Source: Kalaharituber pfeilii (lineage: Eukaryota > Ascomycota > Pezizomycetes > Pezizales > Pezizaceae). Taken from it: a DNA stretch of 64,000 nucleotides. Shown one piece after another: positions 35,151 to 44,501 of the stretch (the stretch's first letter is position 1; each line of letters begins with the position of its first letter). The notes below the pieces were generated by a model. It searched no databases and was not told the origin of the DNA. It saw nothing but the letters and a program-made list of their open reading frames with translations. Location of the stretch: the NCBI GenBank assembly GCA_015179045.1, contig WHUZ01000036.1, positions 528,132 to 592,131 on the forward strand, given 5' to 3'. Made by a program: the position numbers and the translations under genes.

Positions 35151-35490
35151 AAGCAGAAATATGCTGTTCAACCATCTGAGAGAAGCTGGCCACTACGGTG
35201 AGAAAAAATGCCTTATCAAGGGATAAGAGACCCATACTAAAACTGTTATAGTATGAGAAGACTATTACAAAAGGATATGATGAGAGACAGTATTAGCTAC
35301 ATACAAAATATGTAAGAAATTGCCTTATCAGGATGATAAGAGATACGAAAAAATACTAACACTAAGCTGGAGATATTGGAGGGAGAGAAGGAAGACGAGT
35401 CGAGCAAGTTATGTGGAGAAGATTGGGAGAATGTTTATGCTTTGTTGTTGTTAATTATGTTTGTTGATTGTTCATCAGCGTCCTGCTTCA

Positions 35491-35497
35491 GGGGAGG
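35491..35497 (+). promoter_or_regulatory. Polypurine tract of the copia-like element
   Basis: GGGGAGG immediately before the right LTR, where plus-strand DNA synthesis would be primed. Confidence 0.8.
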
Positions 35498-35670
35498 TGT
35501 AGGAACTGGAATTGCTGCTTAAGGAAGCAGGACAGGTGTAGCAACTCGAATGAGGAAATGCTGTTTTAGGAAGCAGGGCATTAAATTAGCGCGGACCAAA
35601 ACTCTATAAAATGAGGGGGCGAGAGGTAGAGAAGCAGAAAAAAAGACAAGGAGGAATATACACTGCAACA
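35498..35670 (+). repeat. Copia-like 3' LTR
   Basis: 173 bp, TGTAGG...GCAACA, differing from the 5' LTR by only a few substitutions. Confidence 0.9.
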
Positions 35671-36186
35671 TATTATAAGCAAGAAGTATAGTAAATATAT
35701 AATAATAGCTTAGAACAAATTTCTATTAATAAGGAATTCTTTTATTAGTATATTTAAGATAAGACCTATACTTATCAGACAATCAAGAATCTCTAGCACA
35801 TTACTAGCTTGAGTCTTATTATATTACCTTTCAATCCCAATAAGGTCTACTGCGAAGTCAATCTCACTTTTCCACAATTATATGACACTACTTCTACCCC
35901 TCTGCCACCGACTTTACCTACTCTAGCTACTACTAAGATGCCTAGATCTCTTTGCAGATACACTAAATAAGCCCTTTATGATCTGAACACCAATCAGTCT
36001 ACATATCTACTCACTCTTAAGCACATTAGTCGTACTGCTGAGACTTCCATGTCTGAACGAGATATAGCTCAAGTAGAGCTTCAGAAGCTTAGAACATTAC
36101 TCAACAAGTCCAACAACAAGTCCAAGCCAGATCGACAAAAACTAAAGGTTTCAGCAGTCTTCATTAGTAATACAGAGGCCTGGAGG

Positions 36187-36244
36187 ATTTTTTTTTTTTT
36201 TTTTTGTCACGTCACCCCGCTTGCAGCTTTTCGCCTTGGCAGTG
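36187..36244 (-). mobile_element. Micro-SINE-like insertion, first of a tandem pair
   Basis: A minus-strand copy: T-run, then the complement of GCACTGCCAAGGCGAAAAGC...GCGGGGTGACGTGAC. Flanked by AGGCCTGGAGG at 36176-36186 and 36245-36255. Confidence 0.9.
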
Positions 36245-36255
36245 CAGGCCTGGAG

Positions 36256-36318
36256 GCTTTTTTTTTTTTTTTTTTTATTTCACGTGACCTCGCGTGCAGC
36301 TGTTCGCCAAGGCAGGGC
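36256..36318 (-). mobile_element. Micro-SINE-like insertion, second of a tandem pair
   Basis: A minus-strand copy: T-run, then the complement of GCCCTGCCTTGGCGAACAGC...CGAGGTCACGTGAAAT. Flanked by the same target AGGCCTGGAGG at 36245-36255 and 36319-36329, so the site was hit twice. Confidence 0.9.
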
Positions 36319-36478
36319 AGGCCTGGAGGCTGTGAGAGCTCGTGAAGAGGAAGTATTGTTAAACAGTCAGAAGAAGCAAGGTACCAAGTCCAGGAAGAGG
36401 ATGAAGAAACTAGCGCAAGCGATGCAGACGGCATTTATTCTGTGGTTAGAGTCAGAAGATCTTGGATCGATAGAATAG

Positions 36479-36619
36479 GTCAAGGACTTTCAGCTGGCCA
36501 CAGCCAGAATATTATATCTATTATGGTTGTTGATATTGGGCGTTGAGGTTGTGCAGTTTTGGTGGCGAAGTAGGCTCGTTTAACGGTGTGGCTCGCTTGG
36601 CGGTGAATTACAGTAAGGG
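36479..36619. other. Junction between transposase remnant and LINE remnant
   Basis: No clear coding content; it may belong to the 3' end of the pogo element. Confidence 0.3.
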
Positions 36620-37231
36620 GCCTTGTTGTGGGTAGTAGATCTAGATATTGGGGACTGCTATAGCCATGACAGGCAGTGGTCAGACAAGCAGGGTGCAAGA
36701 GACACTGAGAGAGAGGTTAGAGAGCCGGGGGCTATCGCAGCAGATAAGGAAAGGGACAACAACGTGGACACAGGTGGTGGAGGGTCACACCAGGAGAGCC
36801 CAGTTGGACCTAATGTTCACCAGAGATGGGGACAGGACTGGGACAGAGGTTACATGGATAACATGCGCAGACCACGCCATCATTAGGGCCGGCTGAGCAT
36901 CACAGAGGCAGAGTGACCAAGAACTATCACAGTGACCGACTGGGACTGATAGGATGATTTTATTAGTACGTGGGAGACGTATCCCTGCAAGAGGGAATGG
37001 ATGGCTATGAGATGCTGAAGGACCTCCATACACAGTTTACGAAGGAAGCGAGAATTATGAAGAGGTCTAAAAGGTAGTTTGATAGGGAAGTTCAAGAGGT
37101 GAGAAGACAAGTCAAGCGGATCCTCTGCAAGGACAGTGGAGCCATAGAGCCAGAAAGGACTAGGGCTAGAAGGTTAATACGAGAGAATATCAGGGACAAG
37201 AAAAGGGCATGCTGGGACCAAGAGACTGGAA
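36620..37231 (+). pseudogene. LINE ORF2 remnant: endonuclease end and linker
   Basis: Frames shift, but the pieces line up with an AP-type endonuclease of a LINE. VVDLDIGDCYSHDRQWSDKQ resembles the GD-x-N motif followed by an H...W stretch. GTTTWTQ then RRAQLDLMFT corresponds to the G-T-x-TW...S-x-LDL-x-F stretch, and ITCADHAIIRA to the final S-DH motif. A charged linker (RRLIRENIRDKKRACWDQE) leads to the break at 37231. The coding sequence resumes at 44502 after the nested insertions. Stops and frameshifts show it is dead. Confidence 0.7.
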
Positions 37232-37342
37232 CAATGAATCCAACAGGCCAGGCCAGGCCAGGCCAACAGAAGGCCTGGATTGGCCTGGACCGTGAAATTC
37301 TGGGCCTGGCCTGGCCCGAACAATTAGGCCAATCAGGCCGGT

Positions 37343-37647
37343 TGTGAGGGGACTGGCTCAAGGGCACGAGACGAATGGCACGAGAAAGTGTCTGCACGAG
37401 GCAAATGCACGAGGCGAGTTTGCACGAGGCAGAGTGCACGAGGCAAGTTTGCACGAAGCAAATGGTACGAGGCCGCGTGAGAAATGTGTATGTATTGAAG
37501 TCTAATCTGAGAAAGAAAGGTCTGGGAGTTTCCCCCTCCTTAAATGCCCTTCATCCCATCTCCCTCCTGGTAGGAATCCACTTCCCAAAGAGGTAACCTC
37601 ACCTACACCTACTTCCCAAAGGGGTAACCCAAAGGGGTAACCTCACA
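37343..37647 (-). repeat. Gypsy 3' LTR
   Basis: 305 bp. Carries about five copies of GCACGAGGC or close variants at 37389-37460, an internal short repeat. Confidence 0.95.
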
Positions 37648-37661
37648 TATCCCCCCCTTCG
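37648..37661 (-). promoter_or_regulatory. Gypsy polypurine tract
   Basis: Read on the minus strand this is CGAAGGGGGGGATA, directly before the 3' LTR and just after the pol stop codon. Confidence 0.85.
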
Positions 37662-39242
37662 GCCCTCAGGATCGACCCCGATCCTGATTTTCCATCTGTT
37701 GTTCCACCATCATGTTCTTTTCCTCAATTCTCTCCTCCACACTTCTCACTCGTGATAGTGGGTCCACATTCACATGTTGTTTCCCCGGTTTATACCATAC
37801 TTCGACCGAGTCCAGGAAAGGGGCCAGATTCATGCGGAACTTGTCAATCCGTAAGCTGTAGACTGTGTTTGCTGATGAGTGTAGTACTGACGATATGGGC
37901 TGATGGTCTGATATGATGACAACTTTTGATCCCTCCAGTAGGTGTCTTAGCTTGTTGAAGCTCCATGCAACACATGCCAATTCTCGTTCTGTTGACTCAT
38001 AGTTCCGCTCGTATGCTTTTGTATTCCGTGAGATGTATGCTACCACTCTTTCTCTTATCTTCCCTTCTCCTGGAGCCGTAGTGTCGTATTTTTCCACCTG
38101 CTTCTTGCATTCGTTCAAGTCCCTTATCAGCCTGTATTTCGTCTTTAGGTCTTTTCTCAGCTGCACAATCTCTGAGTCGCCATCCTTCTCTTCTGCTACC
38201 ATTGTCCAAGCTTCCGCCTGAGTCAGCCGCCTCTGCCGTTCTCGATCCTCATATTCCTTTATCAAGTCTTCACCAATGTCTTTTGGGTACAGCCATGATG
38301 ATACCTCTGGTCCATATCCAACCCATTCCACTTTGTACTTTACTCGGCCTGTGGGTGTGACTCTCTTGTCAATTACCTTTGCATGGTAGAGTCCCTCTTC
38401 CTCGTCCCAGGCTGGTGGAGGTTCGCTTGTTCTATTGAAAGGGTCTTCATTTGGAGGTTGTTGCTTCTCTAGGTATTGTACTGAAATTACTGGATGGATT
38501 CGCAGTTCCTTTGGAATTTCAAGCTCCACAGCCCTACCATTCGACAGTACTCTCTTCACCCTGTATGGAGGTAGCTTTTGTTGAGACAGTTTATTGTGCT
38601 TTACTGTTGTTATTGGGTGGTCTGTCAACCGAATAGATGCAAAATCGCCTGGTTTGTATTGAGGTAGTGGACCGTGTCTCGCATCATAGTATCTCTTTTG
38701 TATTAGTGTTGCTTTTTTCCACGGATCCTTCGCATCCTCAAGGCGGCATTTTGTAAGCTCCAGTAATTCTTCTGCAGCTTCGTTCTCGATTGTTTTCACC
38801 AACATATCATGTGGCTGTGCGTATAACAGTTCATGTGGTGAGAACCCAGTACTTATGTTCTTTGCTGTATTGTAGGCTAGTTGTACCATGGGTAGTGCAT
38901 CGGCCCAGTCATCCTGTAGGCGTGTAGTATATGCTCTGAGACACATTTCCACTGTCTGATTTAGTCTTTCCGTTGCACCATCTGTTTGTGCATGGTATGC
39001 AGAGGTTTTTGCATGCTCAATCCCCAGTCTCCCCGTTACATGATTCCAGAATGAAGACAAAAACCTTGAATCCCTATCTGTAATAAACTTCTTGGGTAAC
39101 CATCCCTTAGCAACGACATGCTCAAAGAAAAGAGAAGCAGTTGAACTTGCAGTAAAATCAGAGGTGGTAGGTATAAGAATAGCAAAACGCGTAAACTTGT
39201 CAATAATGGACATAATCGCATCAAACCCTCGACTCGGTGGTA

Positions 39243-39247
39243 AACCC

Positions 39248-39279
<32 letters not shown>

Positions 39280-39652
39280 CCCGACCCCCGCAGAGACAGC
39301 ACCGGCACCGAAGCCGAAGCCCACAGGGAAAAGACAAAAGAACAGCGAGCCCTCCGATCCAACTCCCAAAACCGACGCCATCACCACTTCGAAAGCCGGC
39401 GTCGTCGTACACGGAATCTCCTTAAGGAAGGACTTGGGAAAGGTGAGGAAGTGGCTGGAGGCTGGGAATAAGACACTGGGCAAGACCGTGGGGATAAGGT
39501 GGCTGAGACGCAAGACTGAGCTGTTAGCCGAGGGCAAGAAGACAAGCTCGGTCGTGGTGTACTTGGAGGAGGAGAAAGAGATAGACAGAGTCAGGTTGGG
39601 AGGGAGGCTGTTGAGGACCACTCAATACGAGCCGGACAGGCGGAGGAAGTAG
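39243..39652 (+). CDS. ORF1-like protein C-terminal part
   Basis: About 135 residues belong to the insert (the open frame continues upstream into antisense gypsy sequence). A Thr-Pro dipeptide run (PTPTPTPTPTP) and a Lys/Pro linker precede VVVHGISLRKDLGKVRKWLE, the same RRM-like domain as in the 316-aa protein at 32288, and it ends RLGGRLLRTTQYEPDRRRK. It stops just where zinc knuckles would start in known ORF1 proteins. Sequence and tail differ from the type B proteins, so this is a separate lineage. Confidence 0.75.
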
Positions 39653-39804
39653 GCCGTATTGACCCCCGCATCACACACGAGATCCGCGGGCCCCACATGT
39701 ATTTAGGCATCAGTTAGTTTTTGTTTTTTCTTCTCAAATATACACCTCGCCATAGCCCACAGGGCGGCATGCGAGTACTGAAATTAAAAAAAAAAAAAAA
39801 AAAA
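39243..39804 (+). mobile_element. ORF1-only retroelement, tail C type, 5'-truncated, inside gypsy pol
   Basis: A 562-bp plus-strand insertion with perfect 14-bp duplications TCGACTCGGTGGTA (39229-39242 and 39805-39818). It carries the end of an ORF1-like protein, a short UTR, tail C (CGCCATAGCCCACAGGGCGG) and poly-A. It inserted antisense into the integrase region. No RT-coding sequence. Confidence 0.95.
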
Positions 39805-41600
39805 TCGACTCGGTGGTAGGCCCACGATCAAGTCAAAAGAAATACATTCAAAAGCACTATTTGAAGACTCAATTGGGTGTAGCTCTCCTGGCTTCTTTGT
39901 CCTTCGTTCTTTGTTGACCACGCACTTAGGACACCACGTTATATAATCCCCCACTCGCTCTGCCAGTTTTGGTCTATAAAATTTTTCCACAATCCTCTCA
40001 TATGTCTTAGTCCCACCGAAATGACCTAGAGAATCATGAGCCGTTTCCAATACCTCTCTCATCATCTCTTCTGGTATACAAGTCCTCCACCCCCTTGTTG
40101 TTTGAAATGCTAAGGATCCATCTTTCTGTAGCCTGAAACCATCTATTACTTCTTCTTCCTTTGATGCTACCAGTTTCTCAAATATTCGCCTGAATGCTGC
40201 ATCTCGTTGATACATGCTTGACCATGATGGGGAGGAACCTTCTCCTATATAAGCCACCAGTACTGACTTTCTTTTATTTTTCTTTTCTGCATCAATATCA
40301 GCTGCAGCTATTTCCCTTTCTTCTCTTTTTTTCTCTGCATCAATATCAGCTGCAGTCTTTTTCTTCATATCACTATCTTTTATCCAGTTTCTCTTCTCTT
40401 CGTCTTCTTTCTTTAGCTCTATAACCTGCAATTCTCCTACCTCCTTATCTTCCTCTTTATCCATCTTCTCATAGTCCTGATCCTCCCACAATTGAGTTAC
40501 CACTGCTACAAACGCATCTGCTGATGCATCTGTATATACAATAAATGGCCGATCATACATTGGATGTGCTAGAATTGGTGCACAGCATAATCTTCTCTTC
40601 AACTCCTCAAATGCTTCAACACACTCCTGCGTCCACTGTAGTTTGTTCGATGGCTTGTATGCTCCTTGGTTCTTTTTTAGTGCATTTAGTGGTTTGCTGA
40701 TCGCTGCAAAGTTTCGTATGAAGGTTCGGTAGTAGCTGAACATTCCCATCAGCCTGTGTAACTGTCCCATTGTTTTTGGAGGTTCGAGTTGTGCAATCGT
40801 TTTCACCCGATCTTCTATCGTATGTAGGCCATATCTAGACAATCCATGCCCTAACATCTTTAGGCTATCAAATCCTAGCCTACATTTTTCTCCAGAGAAT
40901 CTCCGTCCGGCTTTCTCTGCTGCCTTTAATATGCATTCTAGATGTTGGAGGTGTTCTTCGAATGTATCACTGTATGTTAGTACATCATCGATATACACTA
41001 AAGCTGCCACCCATCTCAAGCCACCCAATATATTGTCCATCATGCGCTGGAATTGTGCAGGAGCATTCTTCAGGCCAAAGGGCAACCGTTTAAATTGATA
41101 TAGACCTTTATGTGATATGAAGGCTGTCTTGTGGCGGTCCTGCTGAGCTACTTCCATCTGATGATAGCCCTTCATTGCATCCAGTATTGAGAAAAACTGT
41201 TTGTGTGCCAGAGTTGAAAATACGTAGTCAGATCTCAGCATTGGGTATGCATCGCCTACTGTCACAGCATTCAGGGCACGAAAATCAACACAAAACCTCC
41301 ACTTCCCATTTTGATGGACCAGTGCCACTGGTGATGCCGTTTCGCTTGTTGATGGTTCAATAACATCCCATGCTTCTAGTTGATGAATTTGTTCATCCAG
41401 AATCTTCCATTTCTTTGGTGGTAATGGTCTCATCACTGCTCTGTGTGGTAGTCGATTCGTTCCTGTATCAATTGTTGCTGTGAACCCTGATATTTTCCCC
41501 AATGTATCTCCCATACTAAATGCATTCTCATGTTTTCTTATTAACTCCGTCATCCGCTCTCTTTGTTCCTCCGTCAAATTACTTCCCATTGCAATATTGC

Positions 41601-43622
41601 TCATGGTTCCAAAGGCCTTCCCTGGCAGTAGTGGAATTGACAGTTCCTCCTCATCAACTTTAGTGGCCACTGCTCGCCTTCCTTCCGGTTTTGTGCCATA
41701 CTAGCAATCCGTATTACCTCCTCTCCTGAGATTGACCTTGGTATTCCCTCTCCAATATAACATGCTCCAGCATTTGATGATGTTGTTGTATTAACCTTGG
41801 TAGCTAAGAACTGTAGCAATTCCTCCTCATTTGTGATATCCTTTTCCTCAATATTACCTTTTATTCCTATAGGTGGCTCTTTCCCAAATCTCCTTACTCT
41901 TATTCCCGGACGTACCACATTATCCCAATCCAATTCCTCTCCTGTATCCACACAGTATGCTCCTGCATTTAAGGGAGTCGCCTGACCTAGTATGTCATTC
42001 CTTTCTATCCTTCTTGGCTGATCGCTTGAATTCCTATACATCACAAATTTTTTCCTTGCATTGAGCAGGCCGGAAGGGACCGGTGGAGCACCACATATTT
42101 CTTCTCCTTGCCTTGACCCATACTTCTTGCCTTCTTTGCTTCCCTTCCAAGCTATATAGATCATATTCGAAGTTCTTCTCATCGATCCGTCCTCCAGATC
42201 CATAGCAACTGCTGCTTCCTCATCCCCACATTTCCCACTCAGCCAAACCGTAATCACTGCAAACCCTAAAGTCATCTTCTTTCCCACACCTGAGATTGGC
42301 ATCCTGTATTCTGTATGTAAATGTGTCTCAGGGTACAATTTCCGGAATAGAGCTTCATCCATAACACTTGTGTTCGATGCTGTATCTTGTACTATCCTTC
42401 TTCTCCTAATCTGATATGATCCCAGATGCGCCAATGTCATCAGCGGTTTGCAATTCAAATAATTTTTCCCGTCCTTTTTTAGCTTGGGTTGTAGTTGTAG
42501 AACTTTCCCAGCTCCAACCTTCTGAACCTCCAATTCCTCCTGATAAAGCTCCCCTTCTTGTCCTGCTTCCATTACTCGACACTCTGCAGCAATCCTTCCT
42601 ATCCTCCCTGGTATCTCCTCCTCTCTTCTTCTCATCTTGCACTGTTTTCCACCACTTCCATATCGTAGCTGTTCCTCTTTTGGAGTTGATGCTTGAGGGT
42701 TGGAATATGTTGGAGGCATTGGTGAGACTTGAGGGTTTCCATCAATGGGGCGTTGCATAGTTGAAGGAGTACTTGTTCCCTGGGTTGTCATTCTGGTCCA
42801 TGTCTTTTGACTTGCAAGCTTCTGTTGCACTTCATCGTATTCTCCCATTTCTTGAGCCAGGCGTCCTAGATTGTTGCATTCTCGGATGTAGAACAGTGCT
42901 ATGGGGTCATTTAGCTTTTCTTTGATGTTGGAAATGTGTGACTGATCAGCACAATCTGGGAAGGCGGCCTTCAGTAGTCCTAGCTTCTGGTAGTAGTATT
43001 GTAGGAATGTCTCATTGTGGCGTTTCGTTCTGGCGATGGCTTTTGTCTGTGCACTGCCAATTGATTCTGCCCATGTTTGTCTCATTATTGCAGAAAAAAA
43101 TTGCCAGCATCCGGTGCCTGTCGTCATTGCCTGTTTCAATTCCGATGACAGCATCACATACCAGTCCCTGACCATATCCCCATCAGAGAAGCAGTGCTTG
43201 TAGATTGCTGGACACACCATTGATTCACCATACAGTGCCACTTCACCTGTTATTTCATTTATCCATTGTTCCAAACTCGTAGTATAATGCCTGTATTTCG
43301 GAAGAGAATTTGGTTCGAAACGAGGTTTCTGGCTCTGGCTGTAATTTGTAGTCACCATAGTGCCTGGCCCACCCAATCTTTGTAACTGAGCGCTGTCTGT
43401 CCCTTCTGTTGAGCCAAGCCAGGTGTTGTCACGGATAGCTTGCATTTCTTTTTCTATAGCTATCTTTTTGGCTTCCAGTATTGCCTGTCTTTGTTGAGCT
43501 GGGCTTTGGGGTGTACAACTTTCTGGTGTTCTTCCTTCCAGTGCACTTATTCTTTCAGTTATTCCTTGCATTGCCATCTCAATGCTTTTCTTCACAATAT
43601 CCGTGAGCTCCTCTGGTGTCAT
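41601..43622 (-). CDS. Gypsy Gag and protease, 673 aa
   Basis: ATG 43622 lies about 107 bases inside the 5' LTR. An N-terminal coiled segment (about 1-60, MTPEELTDIVKKSIEMAMQG) is followed by a capsid-like part (about 100-270) with YFLQ-type helices (FLQYYYQKLGLLKAAFP). A basic linker comes next, then an aspartic protease-like start VQDTASNTSVMDEALF (411-426; DTAS in place of DTGS) and GVGKKMTLGFAVITVWLSG. No clear CCHC knuckle is seen. The end overlaps the pol frame, which lies in the -1 frame and is open from about 41703, so pol is probably made by -1 frameshifting; I could not identify a canonical slippery heptamer. Gag builds the particle and the protease cuts the polyprotein. Confidence 0.88.
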   Translation of the reverse strand: MTPEELTDIVKKSIEMAMQGITERISALEGRTPESCTPQSPAQQRQAILEAKKIAIEKEMQAIRDNTWLGSTEGTDSAQLQRLGGPGTMVTTNYSQSQKPRFEPNSLPKYRHYTTSLEQWINEITGEVALYGESMVCPAIYKHCFSDGDMVRDWYVMLSSELKQAMTTGTGCWQFFSAIMRQTWAESIGSAQTKAIARTKRHNETFLQYYYQKLGLLKAAFPDCADQSHISNIKEKLNDPIALFYIRECNNLGRLAQEMGEYDEVQQKLASQKTWTRMTTQGTSTPSTMQRPIDGNPQVSPMPPTYSNPQASTPKEEQLRYGSGGKQCKMRRREEEIPGRIGRIAAECRVMEAGQEGELYQEELEVQKVGAGKVLQLQPKLKKDGKNYLNCKPLMTLAHLGSYQIRRRRIVQDTASNTSVMDEALFRKLYPETHLHTEYRMPISGVGKKMTLGFAVITVWLSGKCGDEEAAVAMDLEDGSMRRTSNMIYIAWKGSKEGKKYGSRQGEEICGAPPVPSGLLNARKKFVMYRNSSDQPRRIERNDILGQATPLNAGAYCVDTGEELDWDNVVRPGIRVRRFGKEPPIGIKGNIEEKDITNEEELLQFLATKVNTTTSSNAGACYIGEGIPRSISGEEVIRIASMAQNRKEGEQWPLKLMRRNCQFHYCQGRPLEP

Positions 43623-43688
43623 TGTTTCCAGTATATCGATTGGCTTTTGCGGTTGGTCAAGAGGTTGGTCAAGTGTCGTTTGTCCTGA

Positions 43689-43727
43689 GATTCACCGCGA
43701 GTTCGAATCCTGTCCTGTTTGACGCCA
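43689..43727 (-). promoter_or_regulatory. Gypsy primer binding site with tRNA-like extension
   Basis: On the minus strand, two bases after the LTR, TGGCGTCAAACAGGACAGG starts with TGG, the complement of a tRNA CCA end. Further in, the plus strand reads GAGTTCGAATCC, a T-arm-like core. The spacing from TTC to CCA is 26 bases, not the 23 of a tRNA, so an exact tRNA match is not established. Confidence 0.6.
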
Positions 43728-43729
43728 CT

Positions 43730-44034
43730 TGTGAGGGGACTGGCTCAAGGGCACGAGACGAATGGCACGAGAAAGTGTCTGCACGAGGCAAATGCACGAG
43801 GCGAGTTTGCACGAGGCAGAGTGCACGAGGCAAGTTTGCACGAAGCAAATGGTACGAGGCCGCGTGAGAAATGTGTATGTATTGAAGTCTAATCTGAGAA
43901 AGAAAGGTCTGGGAGTTTCCCCCTCCTTAAATGCCCTTCATCCCATCTCCCTCCTGGTAGGAATCCACTTCCCAAAGAGGTAACCTCACCTACACCTACT
44001 TCCCAAAGGGGTAACCCAAAGGGGTAACCTCACA
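43730..44034 (-). repeat. Gypsy 5' LTR
   Basis: 305 bp, identical to the 3' LTR as far as I can read. Confidence 0.95.
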
Positions 44035-44501
44035 CCGGTCCAGGTCAACCAGGCCGGTCCAGGCCATTCAGGCAGGTGCGAGCCAATTAAACGAATCACT
44101 CCACAGCAATCCAGATGAATTGAGGCCAGCGTTTACCAGAGTGTTTGAGTATTTAAATGAGTGGAATCTCCCGTATATCTAGAATTTTAAACAGCAGCGG
44201 TCTACGACTTTAGTTAAAGTATGTACCACACTTTATATTCAAGTAAAATCCCTACATCCTAGCTTTCCATTGCCCTAAGCACCGTTTGACTCCGTAAAAA
44301 CTTATAGAGTTATAGGCCATCGAGTCTGAGAGGTTAATAACATTGATTATTATTAGAAATTTTACCTAATGGGCGACTGTCAATTACTGATAGTGGAAAT
44401 ATCCTGGACTATTAAAATCTAATTCACCTGGGTTAAATTCTACAATCACTTGAATTTACGTAAATGGCCTGGTCGGCCGGCCTGGCCTGTTGGATTCATT
44501 G

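Larger units (their letters stand above)
33849..35670 (+). mobile_element. Copia-like LTR retrotransposon, gag-only (1.8 kb)
   Basis: Two 173-bp LTRs (33849-34021 and 35498-35670) with a 5-bp duplication TATTA outside (33844-33848 and 35671-35675). The left LTR begins TATAGG where the right begins TGTAGG, one change in the terminal TG. A primer binding site follows the left LTR and a purine tract precedes the right one. The interior encodes only Gag; protease, integrase and reverse transcriptase are absent, so the element is non-autonomous. Confidence 0.9.
35690..36478 (+). pseudogene. Pogo/Fot1-like transposase C-terminus, decayed
   Basis: One frame reads YTYQTIKNL, a stop, HITSL, then PFNPNKVY, matching the Fot1/pogo pattern (T-x2-NI-x-SAW-x3-G-L-x-PFNP-x-x-VL) near the end of DDE_1 transposases. 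It is followed by a Thr/Pro-rich part, then a helical stretch SERDIAQVELQKLRTLL and a basic C-terminus (SQKKQGTKSRKRMKKLAQAM). Stops, AT drift and a frame change make it a pseudogene. The catalytic DDE core is not visible; it was lost or mutated in the AT-rich DNA to the left. Two micro-SINEs sit inside it. Confidence 0.6.
37666..41670 (-). pseudogene. Gypsy Pol, interrupted, with split RNase H and chromodomain
   Basis: Read in two open pieces, 39784-41670 and 37666-39242, joined in frame if the 562-bp insert and one duplication are disregarded. Reverse transcriptase: VDFRALNAVT (129-138), LPFGL (196-200), YIDD (226-229). RNase H start: YTDASADAFVAVVTQ (379-393), followed not by the usual rest but by a charged linker rich in Lys/Glu with repeated ADIDAEKK. 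Integrase: H545, H550, C580, C583, then DLIVGLPPS, ITDRDSRF and GATERLNQ with 35 residues between the last Asp and Glu. A chromodomain (AKVIDKR...KYKVEWVGYG) follows at about 38310-38390. After it come VVAYISRN, NYESTERELACVAW, IISDHQPI and VDPLSR, the remaining RNase H strands with their Glu and two Asp residues, at 37740-38050. The stop is just before the LTR. Confidence 0.92.
37343..44034 (-). mobile_element. Ty3/gypsy chromovirus-like LTR retrotransposon, 6.7 kb
   Basis: Identical 305-bp LTRs at 37343-37647 and 43730-44034 (TGTGAGG...CCTCACA) and a 5-bp duplication CCGGT (37338-37342 and 44035-44039). Minus orientation: leader, Gag-protease ORF, pol ORF in the -1 frame, purine tract, LTR. 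Pol holds reverse transcriptase, part of RNase H, integrase and a chromodomain. I found no difference between the LTRs by reading, so the insertion is recent, although pol is interrupted by a 562-bp retroinsertion. The order of RNase H parts is abnormal. Confidence 0.95.
37232..44501. mobile_element. hAT-type MITE, copy 2, split by the gypsy element
   Basis: The same terminal sequence CAATGAATCCAACAGGCC and its complement as at 28251-28974, in reverse orientation relative to that copy, with perfect 8-bp duplications GACTGGAA (37224-37231 and 44502-44509). Only 37232-37342 and 44040-44501 belong to the MITE; the rest is the gypsy insertion. It inserted in the LINE remnant. Slightly shorter than copy 1 once the insert is removed. 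Confidence 0.92.

Noticed and set aside
43689..43729. A complete tRNA gene
   Set aside because: Only a T-arm-like core and CCA are present; the spacing is wrong, and no acceptor or anticodon stems could be formed. Kept as a primer-site finding.
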